Of a DNA stretch of 64,000 nt, positions 17,836 to 26,807 are shown piece after piece. The number at the start of each line of letters is the position of its first letter. Position 1 is the stretch's first letter. Location: the NCBI RefSeq assembly GCF_012927345.1, contig NZ_JABBGJ010000049.1:17315-81314 (forward strand), written 5' to 3'. This stretch comes from Paraburkholderia polaris. Its GTDB lineage: Bacteria > Pseudomonadota > Gammaproteobacteria > Burkholderiales > Burkholderiaceae. The translations under genes were made by a program, and so were the position numbers. A model generated the notes under the pieces. It searched no databases. It was not told the DNA's origin and saw nothing but the letters and a program-made list of their open reading frames with translations.

Positions 17836-19763
17836 AGCCATTTATGGGACTTCTCGACAGCCTCACAGGCAGAAACCTGGTGCCGACGCGCGCAAGCAGC
17901 GGTCCGGCGTTGCCTCGCGAGCCGAGTCAGACGTCGAGCACCGATGCCGTGGAGCGGCCAGTTCTGCAAGGTGGCGTAATTCCGCCGCGACCGGGCGCGA
18001 CGGTGCCAGCTCGTCACGCGGTAGTCGAGAAGGTTCACAGGATTCCGCCGGCGCCGGCGTCGCTGCAGGAACACGTCAGCCACCCCGAAACAACAGGTGC
18101 TCCGTTTGCTGAGGCTGCCGTCACGATCGGCGTGATGACGCCTGAGCAGGCAAGCGAGTTGCGGCGCCTGCAGGTTACGACCGGCATGACGTCGCCGATG
18201 ATCGCTCGCGAGATGATGAGCATCTCGCAGGACGAGATCGATGCAGTGATGCAGGTGCGGGCATGCACCGTCTACGTCGATGCGAGGCACGTCGGGCAAA
18301 GTGCCTACCAGACCTGGCGGGACGATATTCGCCGGCTCGACCACAGCGTGCGATTCGAGGAAGTCGACGCCCGCGTGATCGTGGAGATGCGAGCAACGAA
18401 GACTTCGATGCAGGTCGCGGAAGCCTCGAAGGGACAGGGGAACCTCAACAACGTAAAGCAGATTCTCTCGTATTGCGCGACGATCGGCGGAAGTGACTTG
18501 CATGTGCTCCAGCGGGAAGACCACACGGAGATGCAGATACGGGTCAAGGGCGACCTGAAGACCATGAAGCGCGCGATCCTGAATCCGGCCGAGGGCGAGG
18601 CTTTCGTGCGCTCGATGTACACCGGCCTTGCAACCGTCAAGGAGGCCACTTACAACCCGCTGAGCTTCCAGGACGCGCAGATCAAGGGTGACTCCTTGCC
18701 CGGCACCATGCTGTCGAGCATACGAATCATCCGCGGCCCCATGTTCCCCGTTGAAACCGGCGGGGGTTTTACCGTGGCTCGTCTTCAATTCCTCGCGGCC
18801 AAGAAGTACGACAGCGCCCAGATCCAGATTGCGTCGGAACGCCTCGGGCTGGTCGAGCCAGCGAAGCCGGAAGGAGAATTCCGGCTCGGCAAGATGGGAT
18901 TCACGCAGCACCAGGTCGAAATGCTCGAGCGCCTGATCCGCCGCTCCATGGGCATCATCGTTGTGACCGGGCCCACTGGCTCTGGCAAAACCACGACGTT
19001 GTACGAGCTCACGAAGCAGCAGGCGCGGCTGTTTCCGCATACGCGCCTCGTCACAATCGAGAATCCGCCCGAGTATCCGATGCCGTGGGCGATCCAGCTC
19101 TCATGTCGCAGCGAAGAGTTTCCGCAAATGGTCCGGTACTCGCTGCGGATGGACCCGAACGCGATTCTGCTGGGCGAAGTCCGCGGTGTGGATGAAGCCC
19201 TTGCGGCGCTTCAGGCCGCAATGACAGGGCACCTCGTGCTGACGACCCTCCACGTGACCGATCCCTTCGAGACGTTTTCGCGGCTGGAACTCCTGGACAA
19301 CGTGCGCCTCTCGCGCCAGGTGGTCTGCAACCACAAGCAGGTCATCGGGCTGATCTCGCAACGGCGCGTTCCGATTCTTTGCGGTAACTGTAGTCGAGCG
19401 GGCGCGGGGGAGTTCGAAAAGTATCCGGGCTACCTGCAACGTGCTTTGAAGTCATGGGCCGGCGCTCGCCCATACGGGCTGGAAAAGGTGAAGGTACGTG
19501 GAAAAGGATGCCCCGATTGCAACTACCTCGGGATTATTCGGGAGCAGGCCGTGGCGGAAGTTGTCGTGACCGATGAGCAACTCATGGTGGACTGTATTGA
19601 GGACGGCGTGCTGATCGCGGGACGCAAGCACAGGAAGAGGCCGGGTTCCGACAAATCGATGATCGAGCACGCGATGGACCTCGTACTCGACGGGTTGCTG
19701 GACCCATCTGATGCAGAGCACGAAGTGGATGAAATTCCAATATGGGAGGGTACTAATGGCTAA
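17832..19763 (+). CDS. pilQ: PilQ-type pilus extension ATPase (GspE family)
   Basis: A 643-residue secretion ATPase. It has Walker A GPTGSGKTTT near residue 380, Walker B ILLGEVRG near 445, a His box (TTLHVTD) near 470, and a four-cysteine zinc module (CGNC near 517, CPDC near 560). It powers pilus assembly. The frame can start at TTG 17832 (overlapping pilO) or ATG 17844. The TTG fits the 4-bp-overlap habit of the operon; the ATG gives a conventional start. Confidence 0.92.
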   Translation: MKPFMGLLDSLTGRNLVPTRASSGPALPREPSQTSSTDAVERPVLQGGVIPPRPGATVPARHAVVEKVHRIPPAPASLQEHVSHPETTGAPFAEAAVTIGVMTPEQASELRRLQVTTGMTSPMIAREMMSISQDEIDAVMQVRACTVYVDARHVGQSAYQTWRDDIRRLDHSVRFEEVDARVIVEMRATKTSMQVAEASKGQGNLNNVKQILSYCATIGGSDLHVLQREDHTEMQIRVKGDLKTMKRAILNPAEGEAFVRSMYTGLATVKEATYNPLSFQDAQIKGDSLPGTMLSSIRIIRGPMFPVETGGGFTVARLQFLAAKKYDSAQIQIASERLGLVEPAKPEGEFRLGKMGFTQHQVEMLERLIRRSMGIIVVTGPTGSGKTTTLYELTKQQARLFPHTRLVTIENPPEYPMPWAIQLSCRSEEFPQMVRYSLRMDPNAILLGEVRGVDEALAALQAAMTGHLVLTTLHVTDPFETFSRLELLDNVRLSRQVVCNHKQVIGLISQRRVPILCGNCSRAGAGEFEKYPGYLQRALKSWAGARPYGLEKVKVRGKGCPDCNYLGIIREQAVAEVVVTDEQLMVDCIEDGVLIAGRKHRKRPGSDKSMIEHAMDLVLDGLLDPSDAEHEVDEIPIWEGTNG

Positions 19764-20796
19764 TATTTCCTGGCCTCTGCGTAAAAAGTTCTACGAGCAG
19801 GCGTCGACGCAGATCGAGAATGGGCTCGGCCTCACCAAGGTACTGGGCGATTTTCGTGATCGGCTGATCCGTCGCGGTCGCAAGAAAGCGGGGGAAGCTT
19901 TTCAACAGGTCTACCGTCACGTGGAGGACGGAAAGACGCTGACCGAAGCGATGGGCCGAAAGATAACGGATCTTGAACGCACGGTGATTTCGGCCGGCGA
20001 AAAGGCCGGTTCGATACCGCAGTCGATGCGCCTGGTCCTCGACGTGCGCGAAATGACCTCGCGGATGATCAACCAGCTGCGATCGAGCTTCTTTGCGCCG
20101 ACGGTCTACATGATCGCCATGTACCTGGTACTGTTCATCATCGGCGACTATATCGTGCCGCAATTCACGGCTGCGGTGCCGGTTAAGAAATGGACTGGCT
20201 GGGCATTCACGATGTATCAAATGGGCGACCTGGCAACGAGCTGGAAAACGCCCATCGTTTTTGGGGGTATCGCGGTTTATGCGGGGTGGGCGATGTGGGC
20301 ATCGTCGCGTTGGACTGGGGCGGGCCGAACGTTCTGCGACCAGAAAATCTTCCCGTTCACAACCTATCGTGAGGTCGCCGGCTTCTCGTGGTTGCTGTCG
20401 TTCGGTGCGCTCCTACAGGCTGGCGTGGCGGATACCGTAGCATTGAAGGGGCAGATTCAGAAAAGTTCGCCGTGGCTCGCGTCGCGTTTGCGGCCGATCC
20501 TGCACGAACTTGAGGACGGTCGGGATCTCGCCACCGCGATGCGGAAGTCGGGCTACGGTTTCCCGTCACCGGAACTGATCGACGACATTTCCGCCTATGT
20601 CGGATTCCCGAACTTCCCGGAGATGATCGAGAAGGTGTCACGGCAGTACGCGAAGACACTCGAGAAGCAACTCGTCGCACGCGGCGCGATAATCTCGTTC
20701 TTTTTTAGCATGGTGATGTTCGGGGCAATGATCGTGCTGCAGTTGGGCGCAAACTCGATTTCCACGATTTTGACGTCGAACATGAGTCACGGGTGA
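19756..20796 (+). CDS. pilR: PilR-type pilus inner-membrane platform protein (GspF family)
   Basis: About 346 residues from the ATG at 19756 (MANISWPLRKKFYEQ), chosen because a GGAGGG precedes it closely. It has two GspF-type domains, each with a DGKTLTEAMGR/DGRDLATAMRKSG-like motif. Three membrane segments follow the GspF pattern: near residue 115 (YMIAMYLVLFIIGDYIV), near 165, and at the C terminus (FFFSMVMFGAMIVLQLG). It is the inner-membrane partner of PilQ. It is the last gene before the 656-bp interruption in the operon. Confidence 0.9.
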   Translation: MANISWPLRKKFYEQASTQIENGLGLTKVLGDFRDRLIRRGRKKAGEAFQQVYRHVEDGKTLTEAMGRKITDLERTVISAGEKAGSIPQSMRLVLDVREMTSRMINQLRSSFFAPTVYMIAMYLVLFIIGDYIVPQFTAAVPVKKWTGWAFTMYQMGDLATSWKTPIVFGGIAVYAGWAMWASSRWTGAGRTFCDQKIFPFTTYREVAGFSWLLSFGALLQAGVADTVALKGQIQKSSPWLASRLRPILHELEDGRDLATAMRKSGYGFPSPELIDDISAYVGFPNFPEMIEKVSRQYAKTLEKQLVARGAIISFFFSMVMFGAMIVLQLGANSISTILTSNMSHG

Positions 20797-21452
20797 TCAA
20801 GAGAATTGCGGCTGTGAACCCCCGGGCGTAAAGCAAGCCAACGTGTGCCAGTTGGTGGCACCCGTGCCGGTCATCATGGCAATCGCCGCGATGGTGACAG
20901 GTATCGTGCCGGGGGATGCATGGCCGATGGCGAACGCCAGTGCTGCACCGACGCGCGGCAGCCGGCGCTTGTAGCCGTCGGCGAGGGCCGGCCAATCTTC
21001 CTGTCGGGATCGCGTCCAGCGCCCGTTAGAAGCCTTTCTTGCGCTAGTTCCCGCCCCCCCGGATCAACCTGAAGACGCCTGGTGACACCCGGCGTTTGGA
21101 ACGGTCGCGCGCGGAGGCTTCGCCACGTCGTAGCGGCGATGACCGCGTCCCCTGCGGTCGGCGTCTACCGTGCCAGCAGCTTGCCAGCGACGCAGTGTCG
21201 TGACCGACACCACCAGCGCTCGCGCTCCTGCACCAGCCAACCTATTCCAACAAGCCGGGTTAGCACCGACCCGAGAGATCACATTGGATCGTCGCAAGCC
21301 TGCCAGTTCCGTGGAAAGGCCCATGATTTTCACCACCTTTTGCTAGGTTTCAAGGCACTCCGAGCGATTTAAATAGTAATGCCCCAGCACGGCAAAAGAA
21401 GTACTGCAGGGGGTACTTATTCAATCGCACATCACAACACGGAGTTGAAAAC
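20797..21452. other. 656-bp gap splitting the pilus operon, with pilS promoter region
   Basis: Only a transposase fragment (listed separately) is recognisable. From 21340 the sequence is locally AT-richer. Just before pilS lies an inverted repeat AAGTAC (21399-21404) / GTACTT (21413-21418), which could be an operator or hairpin in the pilS leader. Major pilins usually need their own strong promoter, so a promoter here is expected, but I cannot assign clear boxes. Confidence 0.4.
21064..21336 (-). pseudogene. IS607-type serine-recombinase N-terminal HTH fragment
   Basis: The minus-strand frame contains TTLRRWQAAGTV followed by GRGHRRYDVAK. This matches the MerR-like DNA-binding head of IS607-family TnpA (pattern TLRRWE..G....R..GGHRRYD). 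The resolvase catalytic domain and tnpB are absent, and sequence on both sides is unrelated, so this is a remnant. It marks an old IS607-like insertion inside the pilus operon. Confidence 0.5.
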
Positions 21453-21956
21453 ATGGAAGGTATTCTCGGGCGAATTGTCGCCATCGTGCTGGGTCTGCTT
21501 GCGCTGGCCGCAGTCGGTTACGCAGCTTACAACGGCTTCTCCAACAGCAAGGCTTCTGACGTGGCCACCGGCGTGACGACGGTCGTCGAGAACGCACGCG
21601 CGCAGTTCACGCAATCGGCTACCGGATACACGAAGTTCACGACAGCCAACGTGGCAAGCCTGAACACTGCAGGCATTCTGCCTTCGACGTGGTGGAACGG
21701 TACGAATGCGATCGACCCGTGGGGTAATACGGTTGCGTTCGCTGCTGGCGCCGGCGGGACCTCGCAAGGTGCGATCACGTTCGGCGGCGGCGGTTCGGAA
21801 ACGCAGTCGCAATGCGTGAACGTCGCGCAAAACCTGAAGGATTACGTGACCCTGAAGGTAGGTACGACAACGTTCACGACGGCCGCTCCGGCTGATCCGG
21901 TCACGGCTGCCGCAGCATGCACGGGCGCGGTTGCCTTCGTTCTGACGTTCCAGTAA
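21453..21956 (+). CDS. pilS: PilS-like major type IVb prepilin
   Basis: A 167-residue prepilin. A GGAG 8 nt upstream fixes the start. The leader is only three residues (MEG) and cleavage after Gly would expose ILGRIVAIVLGLLALAAVGY, the N-terminal membrane helix. The usual Glu at mature position 5 is replaced by Ile. The C-terminal part has two Cys (SQCVN and AAACTGA, near residues 129 and 157) suited to the pilin disulphide loop. No prepilin peptidase gene is seen in the window. Confidence 0.82.
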   Translation: MEGILGRIVAIVLGLLALAAVGYAAYNGFSNSKASDVATGVTTVVENARAQFTQSATGYTKFTTANVASLNTAGILPSTWWNGTNAIDPWGNTVAFAAGAGGTSQGAITFGGGGSETQSQCVNVAQNLKDYVTLKVGTTTFTTAAPADPVTAAAACTGAVAFVLTFQ

Positions 21957-21974
21957 TCGACAGGCGAGCTCAAC

Positions 21975-23087
21975 ATGAACGCGATTGAAGGGGGCGTCGC
22001 GTCACGGGCGGAGTCTCTGATCCAAGAGGCTCCGCCTGCTGCTTTTGGAGCGATTGGAGGCGAGCGCTTGGCCATGGGTTCCTTGCAACCGGCGCCGGTC
22101 CCGCTTGCGTCACGGACTTCTCCGCTCGCGGACATAGCCTTTTCTGATTTGTATCTGGAACACGACGGGCTGGCCTGGTACAAGAAAGCCCCGAACGATC
22201 GGCACGGTCACCGGCTAAGCGGGCCCTTGCAGGCAGCAGCGCGCCAGCTGCTGGAGGACGCGCGGGGGATGACGCTCACCGATGACGATAGCTTCGGTTG
22301 GGGTGGTTTGATTCTCCGAGCAAAGTGCATTCCAACGCTGAAGGGTCCGGTCTATTCGTTTCGCCGGATTATCGACAGGCCGCTGGATTTTCTCAAAATC
22401 GGCTATCCACCGCGGCTTGAGCGCGCGCTTATGGCAGCCGAATTCGATGAGGGTGGGCTGGTGCTGGTGGCGGGGCGAACTGGATCAGGGAAAACAACTT
22501 CCCTCATGTCCTATGTGGCGGAGCGCCTGCGGACCTTCGGTGGGCTAGCGGTCACGGCCGAAAACCCGATCGAAGTGCAGATGCAAGGCCGCTACGAAGG
22601 GCTGGAAGGGATTGCTGGCACTTGCTACCAGACGCAGGTGAAAGATGACAAGGAGTTCGGCCCGCGCATCAGGGACTTCATGCGTGTCGCGCCAAACATC
22701 ATCGTGCTCGGTGAAATGCGAACTGCCGATGCGGCGGGGCAAGCGGTGCTTGCTGGAACCAGCGGGCACCTTGTTTTGGTGTCTGTTCATGGCAGGGACA
22801 TCGTTTCAGTGATAGATCGCGTGAAAAACCTCGTCAGCGAATCTGGATACGACGTGTCGCTGTTCGCAGACTGTCTCCTGGCTGTCGTCCATCAGCAGAT
22901 GTTCCTTGACGACATCGACGGAGAGGACTGTAGGCGCATCGTCGTTAAGCCGCTCATCGTGAAAGGGTCGACGAACGAGAGCGCGATCCGATCGCATATC
23001 CGCGGGGCCGTGCTTGAGCAGATGGTTTCCGAAGTGGAGCGGCAGGAGCGGGTGATGACGCTGCCCGGCAAGATGGGACAGTTCTGA
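21975..23087 (+). CDS. PilT-like (retraction-type) secretion ATPase
   Basis: A 370-residue ATPase. It has Walker A AGRTGSGKTT near residues 166-175, an Asp-box-like AENPIE near 197, and Walker B IIVLGEMR near 241-248. A His box, SVHGRD, lies near 275. There is no zinc module. Size and motifs fit the PilT/PilU retraction branch rather than the assembly branch. R64-type thin-pilus operons normally have a single ATPase (PilQ), so a second one suggests a retractable pilus here. It begins 18 bp after pilS. Confidence 0.8.
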   Translation: MNAIEGGVASRAESLIQEAPPAAFGAIGGERLAMGSLQPAPVPLASRTSPLADIAFSDLYLEHDGLAWYKKAPNDRHGHRLSGPLQAAARQLLEDARGMTLTDDDSFGWGGLILRAKCIPTLKGPVYSFRRIIDRPLDFLKIGYPPRLERALMAAEFDEGGLVLVAGRTGSGKTTSLMSYVAERLRTFGGLAVTAENPIEVQMQGRYEGLEGIAGTCYQTQVKDDKEFGPRIRDFMRVAPNIIVLGEMRTADAAGQAVLAGTSGHLVLVSVHGRDIVSVIDRVKNLVSESGYDVSLFADCLLAVVHQQMFLDDIDGEDCRRIVVKPLIVKGSTNESAIRSHIRGAVLEQMVSEVERQERVMTLPGKMGQF

Positions 23088-23088
23088 C

Positions 23089-23568
23089 ATGGGCTATGCG
23101 ATCTTGCCGATGGTGGCATTCCTCTTCTACTCCGGTCTCCAAATAATGGGCTGGCAGACGGCGAACTCCGTGCCGGGCGCCGGGCCGGTCGGCCAGATGC
23201 AGAGCAAGCAGGTCATCAGTGCGCAGCAGGCCGAAATGTGGGGGGAAGCCTGCTACAACTCTGCATCGGCGCAGGCAGGTGTCGTGAGCAGCACGGTGCA
23301 AGTCACGCTGCCGGCTGGGGTGAACGCCCCGGCCAGCGGCGGGTGCATAACGACCGCAACCGGAACAGGCGGCCGGAATATATACGGCTACATCCCGGCT
23401 GCGCCAGGCGCGGTTGGGAAGGTTCAGGGCGATTCAAATGAAAACCTGATCTGGTACAGGGTGACACAGCAGGGGTCGGCGATTTCTCTCGTTTCCGGCG
23501 AAGCAGTGGCCGTGCCGAATCAAATTGCAGTAGGCGATCTGGTCGACTACTCGACAACGGCTAACTAA
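23089..23568 (+). CDS. pilM: PilM-like pilus protein
   Basis: A 159-residue protein with an N-terminal hydrophobic helix (MGYAILPMVAFLFYSGLQIMGW) and a small soluble domain with Cys near 50 and 82, ending in GDLVDYST. Length and plan resemble R64 PilM, normally located between pilL and pilN; here it sits between the ATPase and pilV. It starts 1 nt after the ATPase stop. Function of PilM in assembly is poorly known. Confidence 0.6.
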   Translation: MGYAILPMVAFLFYSGLQIMGWQTANSVPGAGPVGQMQSKQVISAQQAEMWGEACYNSASAQAGVVSSTVQVTLPAGVNAPASGGCITTATGTGGRNIYGYIPAAPGAVGKVQGDSNENLIWYRVTQQGSAISLVSGEAVAVPNQIAVGDLVDYSTTAN

Positions 23569-23579
23569 GAGAGGACGGA

Positions 23580-24869
23580 ATGGACCCGATCATCGCCGCG
23601 CTGGTTGCTTTGGTGATTTCGATGGCAGGCGTTGGGGGCTTTGTCAAATTCGCCAAAATGGGCGTTTCGAACGTTCAGGTTGCGGCGACGGCGTCCCAAC
23701 AGCTAACGTTCAACGCAGCAACTCAACAGTATGTACAGGACAACGCCGTGACGCTCGCACAAAGCGCGACGGCAACGGTGCCGGTCACGATCACCGCAAC
23801 CCAGCTAGCGACGGCCGGCTACCTGCCAGCGGGCTACGCGGGAACGAATACCTTTGGTCAAACGTGGCAGGCGCAAGTGCTCCAGCCGACGGCCGGTCAA
23901 CTTGAAACACTGGTTACGTCGACGGGCGGTAACCCGATCACGGACACGAAGCAACTTGCCCAGATAGCGGCCCAGACAGGCGCGAGTGGGGGATTTGTGC
24001 CGTATGCCACCCAGGCCGGAACCACGTTCAGCACGAACACCGCTTACGGGACCTATGGTGCGTGGAGTGTGCCGCTTACCGGCTTCGCGAATCCGGGTAG
24101 CGGACATCTTGCGTCGTTGCTGCAGTTCACGAACGTGCAGGCAAATACGGCATTTTTGTATCGCGTGCCTGTGGTGAACCACCCCGAGTTGAACAACATG
24201 CAGACCGATCTAGGTCTGACTGACACCGGTGGGAACGCCCACAACATCACCGGGATCAACACGGCTACTGCCCAAACGCTCTCGATCAACGGGCAGGGGC
24301 AGTTTCAGCCCGATCAGGGCGGCTCGCTTGAACTGGGTGGAAACAATACGACGGCGGGAACAGGTACACCGTACATCGATTTCCACCAGGGCGGCCAGGG
24401 CGTGCAGGACTTTAATGCCCGCATCATCAACGACAAAAACGATCACGTGTCGATTCAGGCGGCCAATGGGCAGGCTGCGCTTCAGGTCCAGGGCACGCTT
24501 CAGGCGGGCAACGTAGCGGTCGCCGGCTCGTCGTGTTCATCGAACGGAATCATCGGGGCGAACAGTGACGGTTCAGGCCAGATTCTTTCGTGTCAGTCCG
24601 GGACCTGGCTGCCGATCGGTGGACGCTTCCTGCAAATTTACAAGTACACCGTGTCGAACGGATCATTCGTGCCCTATCCGAGTCCGAGCTGTCCGTCCGG
24701 GGGCACGGCGCAGATCCTGGTCTATCCGTCGACTATAGGTGTTGACGATACCGCTGTCGTGAACATGGGAGCCAGTCCCGTTTCAGGGGGGTGGTCGATC
24801 TACGTAACAGATGGCGCGGGCACGCCTATCGGCGGGTCTGGTTCCGCCTCAACCTACTGTTCTTATTAA
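23580..24869 (+). CDS. pilV: PilV-like minor pilin / pilus-tip adhesin
   Basis: A 429-residue protein with a prepilin-like hydrophobic N terminus (MDPIIAALVALVISMAGVGG), a long Gln/Asn/Thr-rich constant domain, and a C-terminal junction SSNGIIGANSDGSGQ followed by SCQSGTWLPIGG. That junction is where IncI PilV proteins switch into their variable shufflon segments. The terminal about 75 residues (from RFLQIYKY) would be the recipient-recognition part. I see no inverted copies of the junction sequence downstream, so the tail appears fixed. A GAGGACGGA precedes the start. Confidence 0.82.
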   Translation: MDPIIAALVALVISMAGVGGFVKFAKMGVSNVQVAATASQQLTFNAATQQYVQDNAVTLAQSATATVPVTITATQLATAGYLPAGYAGTNTFGQTWQAQVLQPTAGQLETLVTSTGGNPITDTKQLAQIAAQTGASGGFVPYATQAGTTFSTNTAYGTYGAWSVPLTGFANPGSGHLASLLQFTNVQANTAFLYRVPVVNHPELNNMQTDLGLTDTGGNAHNITGINTATAQTLSINGQGQFQPDQGGSLELGGNNTTAGTGTPYIDFHQGGQGVQDFNARIINDKNDHVSIQAANGQAALQVQGTLQAGNVAVAGSSCSSNGIIGANSDGSGQILSCQSGTWLPIGGRFLQIYKYTVSNGSFVPYPSPSCPSGGTAQILVYPSTIGVDDTAVVNMGASPVSGGWSIYVTDGAGTPIGGSGSASTYCSY

Positions 24870-24884
24870 TTGGGTGTAATCGTG

Positions 24885-25496
24885 ATGATGCGTTTCCTGA
24901 AGCTCTTGCTATTCCTGGTGGTACTGTTCGCCGGCAACTCTGCGTTCGCTGCGCCCGTCGTGTGTACGCCGGGCTATCAGGACTCGACGTGTCTGACGCC
25001 TCTCCATCAGGGCCCGAGCGCAGCGCCGACCTGTCCGTCAGGCGCCGGATGGACGACGGTCTCGTCCGCGGTGTGGCAGGGCTCGCACTGGAGTCAGCCG
25101 CAGTGCTCATATCAGGGGCAGCCGACTTGTCCTTCCGGGCAGAATCAAGTTCAAGCTGCAACGTGGAATGGCGGAAGTTGGGTGGGCCTTGTATGCGCGC
25201 CACAGGCGACCACACCTCCGGCTCCGACTGGAGTGCCAGCCTGTGACGCGGCCGCAGCCAGTAATGGTTTTCAGATTACCCAGCAATTTGGTATTTACTA
25301 CGGCAATTATCCCTACGTCGGCGGCGTAGGTGTGGAGGGTATTATGTTCGGTGCGAACGGGCCGCTGGCCACCGATACTTGCGGGGACACCACCTCATTC
25401 TACGAACTGGAGTGCATCCTGAAGGGTGACGGTACGTTCGGGTGGCTGGCGGTCGTTCAAGCCTTCTTTCCGGGCTGCAGCGGAGGGGGCAACTGA
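24885..25496 (+). CDS. secreted Cys-rich protein following PilV (unknown)
   Basis: About 203 residues from the ATG at 24885 (another ATG follows at once). It has a signal peptide to about residue 22, then Cys/Gly/Trp-rich repeats of the type CPSG..W....A.W.GG.W (two to three units, about residues 50-120). A C-terminal half has YYGNYPYVGG and terminal cysteines. The repeats recall the SGTWLPIGG junction of PilV, so an accessory tip or surface protein is a reasonable guess. I do not recognise the family. Last gene of the pilus operon. Confidence 0.6.
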   Translation: MMRFLKLLLFLVVLFAGNSAFAAPVVCTPGYQDSTCLTPLHQGPSAAPTCPSGAGWTTVSSAVWQGSHWSQPQCSYQGQPTCPSGQNQVQAATWNGGSWVGLVCAPQATTPPAPTGVPACDAAAASNGFQITQQFGIYYGNYPYVGGVGVEGIMFGANGPLATDTCGDTTSFYELECILKGDGTFGWLAVVQAFFPGCSGGGN

Positions 25497-25664
25497 AGCG
25501 GCTGACTTAGGGTGGCTGCGCCGGGCGACATCGAGCGGGTTTGCGAGGGCTGGCCCTCGATGGGCGCGGCAGTGACACAGACGATTTGCGCAGGAACGTG
25601 GGACGACTCTCGAATTCGCCGCTAAAACGTCGAGAGACGTTTCGCGGCGAGCGAGTATCTTGAC

Positions 25665-26684
25665 TTAGCCAGCGACGTTGCCGGTCGTGAAAGTGAAGCT
25701 GCGACTGAACGCCGTCCCGTTCACCGTGCCAGTCAGGCTCACCGAGTACTGCGTGTTCGGCGAGAGTGGCGACGTTGGATACGCGACTGCCTCATATGCG
25801 CCGATCTCCTTGTTCGGGTCCGTTGACGAGTTTAGGACCTGAAGTGTCACACTGCCAGCAGGCCCCGTCATGGATGCGGTCTGCAGTACGATCGCGTCGC
25901 CTGAGTTCCCCATCACGACCACGGGCGTACCCCAACCAGTGTTCGAGACGTTGGGCGGCGTCGGAGTTTCGCCCGCACCGCTATAGGCAATGCCGGTTGT
26001 GCCTTGGCACGGGAAAGTGAGTGGTGTGCTACTCATCGTCTGTGTAGCGGTGTTCAAGAGGCTCATGCTGCCCCAGGCATCCGGATAGCCGTTGTATTGA
26101 GTTTCGTACTCGCCGATGCCGACGATTCCAGACGGATAGAAAACCGCGCCGCTGTGGTACACGCCTGCGAGCCAGGTCGTAATCATGTTACTGCCGTATT
26201 GCGACTCGGCTAACGTCGAGTTGGTGTAGTAGGCAGCGCTAACACCCGTACCGTTCACCGTGGATGGAAGACCTGCGGCGACGGCCCGAGCGATATAACT
26301 TGCGCCAGTGAAGCCTGCATTCCCACTTGCCTCAGAATCGGACACCGCATTGTTTAAGCCCATGTACTTAGCGTGCGCCTGAGCAGCCTGATCGAGTTCA
26401 GTGTTCTCCTGGAGGGCCGGAAAACCACATTCCTGCCGGTACTGGTTGAGCAGGGTGAACGCAGCGAGTTGAGCACTGTTCGCCGCATACTGCGGCGTCG
26501 TCAACGTGCCGGTCACAGCCGCCGGCGTGGTTGGCGAAGTGCCGCTGGTCGACCCCGACGAACCCGTGCCTGACGTGCTCGGTGAGCCGCTACCACCGCC
26601 ACCACCGCAAGCCGCCAACGTAAGCGATGCTGCGATCGCGATGGCGGTCAAGCCGTATGCCGAAAACTTGGTATTTTTTTTCAT
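25665..26684 (-). CDS. CAP (SCP/PR-1) domain lipoprotein
   Basis: A 339-residue lipoprotein: lipobox LAAC gives Cys at residue 26, followed by Gly/Ser linkers. The CAP core runs about 65-230 with LNQYRQECGF, AQAHAKYMGLNN and a GIGEYETQ strand. The C-terminal 90 residues form a beta module (LSPNTQYSVSLTG, then FTFTTG) common in Burkholderiaceae CAP proteins. The role is unknown; surface or extracellular binding is likely. It is convergent with the pilus operon (169 bp between stops) and is not obviously part of it. Confidence 0.85.
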   Translation of the reverse strand: MKKNTKFSAYGLTAIAIAASLTLAACGGGGGSGSPSTSGTGSSGSTSGTSPTTPAAVTGTLTTPQYAANSAQLAAFTLLNQYRQECGFPALQENTELDQAAQAHAKYMGLNNAVSDSEASGNAGFTGASYIARAVAAGLPSTVNGTGVSAAYYTNSTLAESQYGSNMITTWLAGVYHSGAVFYPSGIVGIGEYETQYNGYPDAWGSMSLLNTATQTMSSTPLTFPCQGTTGIAYSGAGETPTPPNVSNTGWGTPVVVMGNSGDAIVLQTASMTGPAGSVTLQVLNSSTDPNKEIGAYEAVAYPTSPLSPNTQYSVSLTGTVNGTAFSRSFTFTTGNVAG

Positions 26685-26807
26685 CTTCGATCCCGTGTCT
26701 GGTTTGTGGGTTCGCTCATTTGCGCACCCTTGATTTAATCTTATCGCCCTGCCGGAGAAGTCAAGTCGCGTGCGGCGTCGACAGAATCTGAAAACGCATC
26801 TGGCAAG

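Noticed and set aside
17238..19040. A 600-codon open frame on the minus strand opposite pilO/pilQ
   Set aside because: Arg/His/Leu-rich composition and exact opposition to strongly conserved ATPase motifs mark it as a high-GC shadow.
24530..25496. Active shufflon at the pilV end
   Set aside because: The junction motif occurs once; no inverted copies downstream, and the nearest recombinase is 14 kb away and of a different type.
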